This document shows, piece after piece, positions 7,727 to 14,907 of a stretch of 14,907 nucleotides of DNA. A program made the position numbers and the translations under genes. The stretch covers positions 1-14,907 of the forward strand of contig JAEWGQ010000087.1 of NCBI GenBank assembly GCA_023388235.1, in the 5' to 3' direction. Source of the stretch: Actinomycetes bacterium (GTDB lineage: Bacteria > Actinomycetota > Actinomycetes > Actinomycetales > Cellulomonadaceae). The number at the start of each line of letters is the position of its first letter. Positions within the stretch are counted from its first letter, which is position 1. Below the pieces are notes generated by a model. It was not told the DNA's origin and made no database searches. It saw only the letters and a program-made list of their open reading frames with translations.

Positions 7727-8143
7727 TTACTCCGAGACCTCGGTGATCTTGCCGTCCTGGTCGATGCGCCAGGTGTCACCCGTCGCGGCCGAGTCGGCGT
7801 CGATCGTGTACTTGCCGTCGGTGATCGTGATCGTGCCCTGCACGCGCGAGGCGGCGTCCGAGTAGGAGTAGGGCACCACCAGCAGGCCGTACTTCACGGT
7901 CGGCGAGTCGACGTCGCTCGCGAGCATGATCTGCGCCCACGAGTCGTCCTCGGCGAGCGCGTCGGCGACGGCCTTGCGCGCGTTCTCGAGGTCGTCCTTG
8001 ACGTCGACCTCGGCCGCGGCGCTGTCCGACGTGCCGGTGTCCTGGCTGCCGCCGTCGTCGTTGCCGCAGGCCGCGAGGCCGAAGACGCCCGTCGCGGCGA
8101 CCAGCAGGCCGAGCCCGGTGTGCAGCACCTTGTTCCGCTTCAC
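7727..8143 (-). CDS. Small secreted lipoprotein of unknown function
   Basis: A 138-residue protein beginning VKRNKVLHTG, with a short basic n-region, a hydrophobic core and the lipobox LAAC, so Cys26 is the predicted lipidation site. After the cysteine comes a Gly/Ser/Asp-rich linker (27-45). An acidic, possibly helical segment (about 48-65) and a strand-rich C-terminal half follow, with YGLLVVPYSYSDAASRV and GTITITDGKYTID. The start GTG 8141-8143 has AAGGAG 5 bases upstream; the frame is open much further upstream only as an antisense-like shadow through GH3-3. I do not recognise the family. It stands alone between two hairpins and between two extracytoplasmic GH3 genes. It could be an accessory or sugar-binding subunit of those enzymes or a ligand presenter for the sensor kinase; both are guesses from position. 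No promoter-like TANNNT is visible in the 140 bp upstream. Confidence 0.85.
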   Translation of the reverse strand: MKRNKVLHTGLGLLVAATGVFGLAACGNDDGGSQDTGTSDSAAAEVDVKDDLENARKAVADALAEDDSWAQIMLASDVDSPTVKYGLLVVPYSYSDAASRVQGTITITDGKYTIDADSAATGDTWRIDQDGKITEVSE

Positions 8144-8234
8144 TTCTGCTCCTTCGTGGGTTCCGGCCGCGAGCCCACCCCGCGGCCCAGGTCCGCACCG
8201 GTCGGTGTCCCCAGGACGCCCGCCGCTGCGGTGC

Positions 8235-8271
8235 CCGGGCCGGTCGACGACGTGGTCGCCGACCGGCCCGG
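8235..8271 (-). terminator. Hairpin terminator of GH3-3
   Basis: Perfect 12-bp arms, CCGGGCCGGTCG (8235-8246) and CGACCGGCCCGG (8260-8271), enclose a 13-base loop. It lies 12 bases past the GH3-3 stop. The rest of the 140-bp gap to the lipoprotein gene shows only that gene's ribosome binding site (8149-8154) and one isolated repeat-like 9-mer (8198-8206). Partial readthrough from GH3-3 is the simplest way for the lipoprotein to be expressed. Confidence 0.7.
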
Positions 8272-8283
8272 ACGGTGCGCGGG

Positions 8284-10683
8284 TCAGCCGATCGGGCCCG
8301 CGAAGTTCAGGCCGAAGCCGTAGTCGTACGTGTTGCCGGACGCGTCGGTGTAGGGCGTCATGTCCTTGCTGACGTCCTCCTGCTGCGCCTCGACCGTGTC
8401 CATGTCCTGGGGGAACTGGATCGGCAGGCGGCCGGCGGGCTCGTGGAGCCCGAGGGCGACCTCGAGGAGCGCCTTGTCGCTCGTGCCGAACCCGACGACG
8501 ATCGCGTCGGACGCGGCCTCGAACTCGGCCGGGACGACCGGGTTGATCGCCTTGAGCACGGTGATCACGGGGATCTCCTTGCCGGACGCCGCGACGGCGG
8601 CCGTGGCGCGCTCGAACGCGTCGAGGTCGGACTCGTTCGCGATCTTCGAGGTGTTGCCGAAGTACGAGCGGTTCTGCTTCGTGCCGTCGGGCAGGATGTC
8701 GCCGCCGATCGACGTCTGGCGGACGTGCGGGCCGTCGGCCGTGTACGGGCGGTACTGCAGCGACAGCGGGTACCACGTGTCGTTCTCGACGTCGTGGCCG
8801 ATGTTCGAGAAGTTGCCGCCGTTGTCGGGGCTGGCCATGCCGACCAGGACGAGGTCCACGTCGGACAGGTCGGGCGCCGTGTAGCTCACGACCTTGCCGT
8901 CGGCGTCGAGCTCGGCCTCGTCGGTCACGACCTCGCCGAACATCTCCTCGGCGACCTCGAGCGTGAGCCCGGGGGCCTCCTTGTACTCGGCCGGGCCGAA
9001 CGCTCCCGCGAAGCCGATGTTGTACGACCGCGGGATGTAGACCTTCTTGTCCTTCCACGCGGCGGCGTCGGACTTCGCGATCGTGCTGCCGTCGTTCTTC
9101 AGCATGACCACCGAGTCGAGCTGCGCGGCGTAGCCGGCCTCGACCTTGTCGTCGCTCGCGAGGACCTTCTTGGACTCGTCGAGGTCGAGGTACGCGTTCT
9201 CGTACAGGCCCGGCTGGAAGAACATCGTGAGGATGCGCTTGCCCGACTCGCGGAAGCGGGTGTCCGCGTCCACGTCGTTGGTGCCGGCCTCGAAGTCCTT
9301 CTGCCACATGTCGTGCGCGGCCATGACGGGCTCGACCTTGTTGTTGCCGCCGAACATGTCGTGGCCCGTGCGCAGCACCTCGTAGTGACGCTGCTCGTCG
9401 GTCAGCGCCTCGGCGCCCCAGCCCATGCCGAACGGCTTCTCGGGGTCGAGGTAGCTGGACGTGACGCCCCAGTCGGTAACGACGACGCCCTCGTACCCGT
9501 TGTCCTTGCGGAGCAGGTCCATGCGGCCGTGGTCGTACGCCGTGCCCAGGCGCTCGCCGAACAGCGGCTCGCCGTCGCCGTCCAGCGCGATCGAGTACGC
9601 CGTCATGACGGCGGCCGAGTCGAGCGACCCGAGGAACGCCTTGGTGTGCGCCTCGAAGTTGCCGCCCGGGTAGACGCCGTACTTGCCGGCGTTGGTGTGG
9701 GCCTCGCGGCCACCCTCGCCCGGACCGTCGCCGGCCCAGTGCTTGATCATCGCGTTGACGGACTCGAAGCCCCAGCCGTCCTGGCCGCGCGTGCTCTGGT
9801 AGCCGTCGACGTAGGCCGCGGCGAGCTCGGTGTTCTGGTCGACGTCCTCGCCGAACGTGCCGCCGACGCGCAGCCAGCGCGGCTCGGTCGCGAGGTCGAT
9901 CTGCGGGCTCAGCGCCGTGGTGATGCCGAGCGCGCGGTACTCCGCGGACGACATCTGCGCGAACTCGTCCATGTGCTCGACGTCGAACGTGGCCGCGAGG
10001 CCCAGGTTCGACGGCCAGCGCGAGATGTCGTCGCCCTCGGCGTTGTAGCCGCCGGAGCCGGCGGTCGAGCGCGGGTCGGACGCGAAGTTGACGGGCACGT
10101 ACGGCTCGCCCTCGGTCGCGAGCGACTCGGCGAACGCCTGCATCTGGTTCGACCACGTGACGGTCGCCGTGACGTCGCTCGGGCCCGCGTGCAGCACGTT
10201 GCGCAGGTGGGAGTCCGTCAGGTACTCCTTCTGCGCGTCGGTGAGGCCGTCGGCCTGCGAGCGCTCGTGCGAGCTGAAGAGCATGAGGCCGGCGATCTGC
10301 TCGATCGTCAGGTCCTCGGCGAGGGCGGCGGCGCGCTCCTGCGGGGACTTGCGCCAGTCCTCCCACACGTCCAGCTCGCCGTTGCCGTTCATGTCCTTGA
10401 ACGCGACCTTCGTGCCGTCGACGTCCTCCGAGAGGAGCTCGATCTCGCTGTCCGCGCCGTAGGAGAGCGTCGGGGCGTCGCCCGGGTTGTCGACGACGAC
10501 GAACGTCGTCTTGCCGTCCGACACCTCGCGCGTCGTGAACTCGTCGGCGGACGCGCCCTTGTCGTCGGTGTCGCCGGCGGTGCACGCCGCCAGGCCCGTG
10601 AGCGTGAGGCCCGCGACCAGCGCGGCGCTCGTGAGGCGTGCCGACCGGCTGGCGGCGACCCGCGCCGTACTCGTTGTCTTCAT
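8284..10683 (-). CDS. GH3-3: lipoprotein family 3 glycoside hydrolase
   Basis: A 799-residue GH3 in normal domain order, predicted to be lipid-anchored outside the membrane. Residues 1-34 form a lipoprotein signal ending in the lipobox LAAC (Cys34). Near 97-108, DMNGNGELDVWE has the spacing of an acidic calcium-loop-like motif and precedes the barrel in a way seen in one GH3 subgroup. Barrel landmarks are EPRWLRVGGTFGED (267-280), KHWAGDGPGEGG (314-325) and GYEGVVVTDWG with Asp404 as predicted nucleophile. The second domain starts near SVVMLKNDGS (524-533) and includes YPLSLQYRPYTA (638-649) and NRSYFGN (671-677). I see no EGxDR-type acid/base motif like GH3-1's and no fibronectin-III-like domain, so the proton donor is not evident. 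The start ATG 10681-10683 has a close GGGAAGG (3-base spacing). Paired LytTR-like repeats lie upstream. Substrate unknown. Confidence 0.94.
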   Translation of the reverse strand: MKTTSTARVAASRSARLTSAALVAGLTLTGLAACTAGDTDDKGASADEFTTREVSDGKTTFVVVDNPGDAPTLSYGADSEIELLSEDVDGTKVAFKDMNGNGELDVWEDWRKSPQERAAALAEDLTIEQIAGLMLFSSHERSQADGLTDAQKEYLTDSHLRNVLHAGPSDVTATVTWSNQMQAFAESLATEGEPYVPVNFASDPRSTAGSGGYNAEGDDISRWPSNLGLAATFDVEHMDEFAQMSSAEYRALGITTALSPQIDLATEPRWLRVGGTFGEDVDQNTELAAAYVDGYQSTRGQDGWGFESVNAMIKHWAGDGPGEGGREAHTNAGKYGVYPGGNFEAHTKAFLGSLDSAAVMTAYSIALDGDGEPLFGERLGTAYDHGRMDLLRKDNGYEGVVVTDWGVTSSYLDPEKPFGMGWGAEALTDEQRHYEVLRTGHDMFGGNNKVEPVMAAHDMWQKDFEAGTNDVDADTRFRESGKRILTMFFQPGLYENAYLDLDESKKVLASDDKVEAGYAAQLDSVVMLKNDGSTIAKSDAAAWKDKKVYIPRSYNIGFAGAFGPAEYKEAPGLTLEVAEEMFGEVVTDEAELDADGKVVSYTAPDLSDVDLVLVGMASPDNGGNFSNIGHDVENDTWYPLSLQYRPYTADGPHVRQTSIGGDILPDGTKQNRSYFGNTSKIANESDLDAFERATAAVAASGKEIPVITVLKAINPVVPAEFEAASDAIVVGFGTSDKALLEVALGLHEPAGRLPIQFPQDMDTVEAQQEDVSKDMTPYTDASGNTYDYGFGLNFAGPIG

Positions 10684-10791
10684 CGACCTTCCCTTGTCGT
10701 CTCGTGGCCCCGCCCGCGCCCGTCGTCACCGCCCCGTCGTCGGGGTGGGACCGCTGAGCCGGTGCACGCGCGGCGCACTCGCGAACCCGTC

Positions 10792-10823
10792 GCCGGCCGG
10801 GACGTCGTGGTCCCGTGGCCGGC
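10792..10823 (-). other. Hairpin between the LytTR regulator and GH3-3
   Basis: GCCGGCCGGGAC (10792-10803), a 6-base loop, then GTCCC, a 2-base bulge and GGCCGGC (10810-10823) form a 12-bp stem. It lies about 95 bp past the response-regulator stop but just downstream of the candidate -10 of GH3-3. It could be a terminator for the regulator transcript or a 5'-end stem on the GH3-3 leader; the sequence does not decide. The remaining leader (10684-10791) shows nothing else I can name. Confidence 0.45.
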
Positions 10824-10829
10824 GCGTTC

Positions 10830-10835
10830 ACGCTA
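10830..10835 (-). promoter_or_regulatory. Candidate -10 element for GH3-3
   Basis: The minus strand reads TAGCGT, matching TANNNT, 33 bp from the proximal LytTR-like repeat. This is nearly the same spacing as upstream of GH3-2. The -35 position is occupied by another partial repeat copy (reads ACGGTCCGG, 10860-10852) rather than a TTGACA-like hexamer. The predicted leader is about 140 bases. Confidence 0.45.
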
Positions 10836-10868
10836 GGCAGCGGCCGTGGCGCCGGACCGTGCCCCTAC

Positions 10869-10898
10869 ACGGACCGTCGCTTTGCGTGCACGAACAGT
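10869..10898 (-). promoter_or_regulatory. Candidate LytTR operator upstream of GH3-3 (paired direct repeat)
   Basis: The minus strand reads ACTGTTCGT (10898-10890), 12 bp, then ACGGTCCGT (10877-10869). The first copy fits the published LytTR consensus [TA][AC][CA]GTTN[AG][TG] at 8 of 9 positions and the second at 7 of 9, with the expected 12-bp spacer. A further partial copy lies 17 bp downstream at 10852-10860. The site starts just past the stop of the LytTR regulator gene. Confidence 0.65.
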
Positions 10899-10917
10899 CC
10901 CCGAGGTCACGGGCAGG

Positions 10918-11640
10918 TCACGGCACGCGGCCGCCGAGGTGGTCCGCCATCGCGTCGAGGAACGCGCGCTTGCGGGCGCGGCTGATCTGCAGCTCGTCGC
11001 CGCCGAGCATCACGGACGTGGACTGCCGCACGGCGTGCACGTGCCGCAGGTTCACCAGGTAGCAGTTGTTGCTGCGGAAGAAGCCCTGCCCGTCGAGCTG
11101 CTCCTCGATCGCCTTGAGGGTCCCCGTGAACGCGTACCTCCGCCCGATGGCGTGCACGACGATCCGGTGCTTGATGCTCTCGACGTACACGATGTCCGCG
11201 ACGTCGACCCGGGCCGTGCCGCCCGCGACCGGGAGCATGACACCCTCCGACTGCGTGCGCCGCACGCGCTGCAGCGACCTCGCGAGCTCCTGCGAGAACG
11301 CGAAGTACGGCACGGGCTTGACGAGGTAGCTCAGGGCGTCGACCTCGTAGCCCTTGATCGCCATCTGTGCCATGCGCGTGATGAACACGATGACGACGCG
11401 GTCGTCGAGCGCGCGCACCGCGTGCGCGGTCTCGAACCCGTCCATGCGCGCCATCTCGACGTCGAGGAACAGCACGTCGAAGTCGGCGCGGTAGCCGCGC
11501 GTGAGCTGCGCGCCGTCCGAGAACGTGCGCACCGAGAACTCGACGCCGTGCTCCTCCTCGTACCGCTGGAGGTGCGCGACGACCGTCGCGCGCGAGTGCG
11601 GGTCGTCGTCGACCACGCCGATGTAGGTCACGCCGTCCAC
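10918..11640 (-). CDS. LytTR-family response regulator (receiver + LytTR DNA-binding domain)
   Basis: A 240-residue regulator. The receiver domain shows the acidic pocket DDD (11-13), the phospho-acceptor Asp60 in VLFLDVEMARMDG, Thr88 in FITRM and Lys109 in YLVKP. The LytTR DNA-binding domain covers about 133-237. It contains YVESIKHRIVVH (152-163), FFRSNNCYLVNLRHV (187-201) and the C-terminal ISRARKRAF (219-227), the usual AgrA/LytR/ComE-type pattern. The start GTG 11638-11640 has GGGAGG 9 bases upstream; a second GTG 9 bases inside is possible but worse placed. It is transcribed away from glf and lies directly upstream of GH3-3. Its closest partner is probably the GHKL kinase at 13058-14455, from which glf separates it. 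It is a clear paralogue of the truncated regulator at the right edge. The paired repeats in this window are its likely targets, by inference. Confidence 0.95.
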   Translation of the reverse strand: MDGVTYIGVVDDDPHSRATVVAHLQRYEEEHGVEFSVRTFSDGAQLTRGYRADFDVLFLDVEMARMDGFETAHAVRALDDRVVIVFITRMAQMAIKGYEVDALSYLVKPVPYFAFSQELARSLQRVRRTQSEGVMLPVAGGTARVDVADIVYVESIKHRIVVHAIGRRYAFTGTLKAIEEQLDGQGFFRSNNCYLVNLRHVHAVRQSTSVMLGGDELQISRARKRAFLDAMADHLGGRVP

Positions 11641-11766
11641 GGGTGGGGTCCTCCCTCGCCGGTCGCGGCCGCACCCGCCTGCCGGGGTCCCGCCGGCCCG
11701 CGGCGGCGCTCGGCGCGGGCGTCCACCACGCAACCACCGCACGCCGCACCGGGGTGCCCGGGTCGC

Positions 11767-11796
11767 ACGATCCGTCGGATCCCGTGGCCGTTCGGT
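11767..11796. promoter_or_regulatory. Candidate LytTR operator between the response regulator and glf
   Basis: The plus strand reads ACGATCCGT (11767-11775), 12 bp, then CCGTTCGGT (11788-11796): the same 21-bp period as the two GH3 operators. The first copy overlaps a 13-bp perfect palindrome, GATCCGTCGGATC (11769-11781). Bases 11765-11782 match 7596-7613 at 16 of 18 positions. The site could control glf, the regulator itself, or both. Confidence 0.5.
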
Positions 11797-11837
11797 CGCG
11801 CACGCCGGGTACGCCCGGGGCGGCCGCGACCCCGGCC

Positions 11838-13052
<1,215 letters not shown>

Positions 13053-13057
13053 ACGCG

Positions 13058-14455
13058 TCACGGCGTGGGCTCGGCCGCGGTGCGCGACCGCGGACGTGCC
13101 GGTCGACGCGCGGGTGCGTCCTGCGGCACGGGCAGCAGGATCCGCAGCACGAACCAGCCGCCCTCGGTGTTGACCGTCATCGAGCCGTCGTACTTCTCGG
13201 CCGTGTGCCGGATCGACTTCAGCCCGTAGCCGTGGCGCGTGCGGTCGGCGCGGCGCGTGACGATGTCGCCGTCCTCGGTGCGCAGCTCGCCGGTGAAGTA
13301 GTTCTCGAACGACAGCAGCACGAACCGGTCGCGCGCGTACACCGCGACCTTGACCAGTCGCTGGTCCGTCGCCGGCACCGCGGCCGCACCGTCGATCGCG
13401 TTGTCGAGCGCGTTGCCGAACAGCGCCGCGAGGTCCATGGTCGAGACGAAGTCGAGCGCCGCGCCGTCCACGACGTACGTGAGCGCGATGCCGCGCTCGG
13501 CGCACTCCAGGCTCTTGGTCGTCAGGACGACGTCGAGCACGCCGTTGCCCGTGTCGGCCTGCCGCGCGTACCCCGAGATGCTCGCGTCGAGGTCGTCCAG
13601 GTACGACCTGCGCCGGTCGTCGTCGTCCTCGGCGCGGATCACCGCGATCTGGTGCTTGAGGTCGTGGTACTTGCGGTTGACGACCTCGATGCTGCGCTTG
13701 GACTGCAGGTACTGCTCGTGCTGACGGCGCAGCATCTCGTCGACCGCGCGCACCTCGGCGCGCGCCCGCTGCTGCAGCCGCTGCCCCTGCTGCGCGTACA
13801 GCGCGACGAACCCGCACAGGTCGACGAGCGTCCGGATGTACGAGATCTCGGGGCCCAGGCGGCCCGAGAACGGCGTGTTCGCGTTGAGGAAGCTGATGTT
13901 GCTCATGAAGAACGTCACGAGCGCGATCGCGACGGTCGACGCGAGCTCGCCCGACGTCACGTCGAGCGACTGCCGCGACCGGAAGTGCCGGGCCTCGGCG
14001 ACGTACGCACCCGCGAACGCGGCCGCGTACACCAGCACGAAGAACGCCGTGGACCACACGCCGCCCTCGCGCCCCTCGGGCACGAAGAAGAACACGTGCA
14101 TCTGCCAGTGCAGCGCCGCGACGAGCTCGGCGAGCACGAGCGCGCGGGCCGTGAAGTACCCGGCGTCGCGCGCCGAGACCTTCGCGGCAGACACGATGAA
14201 CCCGTACATCACGGCCACCGCGGCGGCCATGCCGACGGTCCACAGGCCCAGCGGCAGACGCCCGGCGCCCACCTGCACGCCGACCTGCACCGCGAGCGCC
14301 GCGACCGCGAGCACCACGAACCGCGACCACGGCCAGCGGCGCCGGCGCAGCAGCACGTACACGACGCACGCGAGCCACTCGGCGAGGCCCGTGAGGACGC
14401 GCGGGATGTCGGGCGGGACGTCCGTCAGGACGCCGACCAGCGGGGCGAGGATCAC
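13058..14455 (-). CDS. Multi-pass GHKL sensor histidine kinase (AgrC/LytS-like)
   Basis: A 465-residue sensor kinase. The N-terminal half holds six or seven hydrophobic segments (about 21-36, 46-63, 70-89, 102-124, 134-152, 170-190, 205-222) with no large extracellular domain, so sensing is likely within or at the membrane. A helical, Gln/Arg-rich linker (223-258) leads to the H-box NRKYHDLKHQI, with His264 as the predicted phosphorylation site. The ATPase domain follows, with N-box LFGNALDNAID (345-355) and G-box HGYGLKSI (408-415). The C-terminus is a Pro/Arg-rich tail. The start GTG 14453-14455 overlaps the stop of the upstream LytTR regulator as GTGA, with no clear ribosome binding site, so translation is probably coupled. 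It pairs with that regulator and plausibly also with the LytTR protein at 10918-11640. The signal is unknown; envelope-glycan or peptide sensing is inference. Confidence 0.93.
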   Translation of the reverse strand: MILAPLVGVLTDVPPDIPRVLTGLAEWLACVVYVLLRRRRWPWSRFVVLAVAALAVQVGVQVGAGRLPLGLWTVGMAAAVAVMYGFIVSAAKVSARDAGYFTARALVLAELVAALHWQMHVFFFVPEGREGGVWSTAFFVLVYAAAFAGAYVAEARHFRSRQSLDVTSGELASTVAIALVTFFMSNISFLNANTPFSGRLGPEISYIRTLVDLCGFVALYAQQGQRLQQRARAEVRAVDEMLRRQHEQYLQSKRSIEVVNRKYHDLKHQIAVIRAEDDDDRRRSYLDDLDASISGYARQADTGNGVLDVVLTTKSLECAERGIALTYVVDGAALDFVSTMDLAALFGNALDNAIDGAAAVPATDQRLVKVAVYARDRFVLLSFENYFTGELRTEDGDIVTRRADRTRHGYGLKSIRHTAEKYDGSMTVNTEGGWFVLRILLPVPQDAPARRPARPRSRTAAEPTP

Positions 14456-14907
14456 GACGCCCGCGCCCCGAGGTGGTCGGTCAGCGCGGCGAGGAACGCC
14501 TTGCGCCGCGCGCGGCTGATGGCCACGCGGCGACCGTCGACGAGCTCGGCCTCGCCGTCGCGCACGGCCAGCACGTGCCGCAGGTGCACGACCGCCCCGG
14601 CGCCCGCGCGCGCGAAGCCCGCGCCCGGCAGCGCGGCCTCGAGCGCCTTGAGCGGACGCACCACGGAGTGCTGCGCCGTGAGCGTGTGCACCGTCGTGCG
14701 GTTGCGGGCGCTCTCGAGGCTCACGACGTCCGCGACGGGCACGCGTTCGAGCCCGCCGTCGACGGCGAGCAGCAGCGCGTCCTCGTGGTCGCGCCGCACG
14801 CGCGCGAGCGCGCGCGTCACCTGCTGCGCGAACGCGAAGTACGGCACGGGCTTGACGACGTACCCCAGCGCCTCGACCTCGTAGCCCCGCGCGGCCTGCT
14901 GCGCGAG
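14452..14907 (-). CDS. LytTR-family response regulator, N-terminus cut off by the window edge
   Basis: The frame is open to the right edge and ends at TGA 14452-14454, giving 151 residues: the end of a receiver domain and a full LytTR domain. The fragment starts LAQQAARGYEVEALGYVVKP, where the Lys of VVKP is the conserved receiver lysine, and continues PVPYFAFAQQVTRAL, closely parallel to the regulator at 10918-11640. The C-terminus ISRARRKAFLAALTDHLGARAS aligns with that paralogue's ISRARKRAFLDAMADHLGGRVP. The central DNA-binding segment differs: the paralogue has FFRSNNCYLVNLRHV where this protein has FARAGAGAVVHLRHV, losing the Asn, Tyr and Val-Asn positions typical of the family. It is translationally coupled to the kinase by a 4-base overlap. 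The phospho-acceptor Asp and the start lie outside the window. Confidence 0.92.
   Translation of the reverse strand, partial: LAQQAARGYEVEALGYVVKPVPYFAFAQQVTRALARVRRDHEDALLLAVDGGLERVPVADVVSLESARNRTTVHTLTAQHSVVRPLKALEAALPGAGFARAGAGAVVHLRHVLAVRDGEAELVDGRRVAISRARRKAFLAALTDHLGARAS

Noticed and set aside
8198..8206. CCGGTCGGT as a fourth LytTR-like site upstream of the lipoprotein gene
   Set aside because: It resembles one half-site, but no second copy lies 21 bp to either side.
8144..10831. Small lipoprotein read as the end of a protein of about 1,000 residues
   Set aside because: The upstream part is a frame-shifted shadow of GH3-3. A ribosome binding site, a GTG and a complete lipoprotein signal define the short gene.

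Overview
The window is very GC-rich, with strong third-position G/C bias, frequent GTG starts and GC-rich hairpins without T-tracts. This points to a high-GC actinobacterium. A Cellulomonas-like member of the Micrococcales is my best guess, inferred from composition and gene content only. I see no rRNA, tRNA, insertion sequence, phage gene or CRISPR array.

Layout, left to right. A truncated plus-strand membrane-protein tail (1-281) converges on a minus-strand block. Read in the direction of transcription, that block holds a cytoplasmic family-3 glycoside hydrolase (GH3-1, 1992-4436), a GtrA-type membrane protein (1337-1975) and a family-2 glycosyltransferase (321-1340). These are tightly packed, with a 4-base stop/start overlap between the last two. 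Upstream lie two tandem hairpins and a second GH3 (GH3-2, 4579-7527) whose two halves are in reversed order and which has a membrane helix at each end. Next come a small lipoprotein (7727-8143) and a third GH3 that is itself a lipoprotein (GH3-3, 8284-10683). Beyond them is a regulatory and sugar-precursor region: a LytTR response regulator (10918-11640, minus), a divergent UDP-galactopyranose mutase gene glf (11898-13046, plus), and then on the minus strand a multi-pass GHKL sensor kinase (13058-14455). The kinase overlaps by 4 bases the end of a second, window-truncated LytTR regulator (14452-14907).

How the genes may work together. Glf makes UDP-galactofuranose, the donor for galactofuranose-containing envelope glycans. 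GtrA and the GT2 look like membrane-side glycan assembly. The three GH3 enzymes would act in three places: cytoplasm, double-anchored outside the membrane, and lipid-anchored outside the membrane. The kinase and the LytTR regulators are the obvious controllers. In support, three intergenic regions (upstream of GH3-2, upstream of GH3-3, and between the regulator and glf) each carry a pair of 9-bp direct repeats resembling ACG(A/G)(A/T)C(C/G)GT with exactly 12 bp between copies (21-bp period), which is the known LytTR site geometry. Upstream of GH3-2 and GH3-3 the repeats stand 32 and 33 bp from a TANNNT -10-like hexamer. I read the window as a locally autoregulated envelope-glycan synthesis and turnover locus. 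The pathway and the substrate of the GH3 enzymes are inference.
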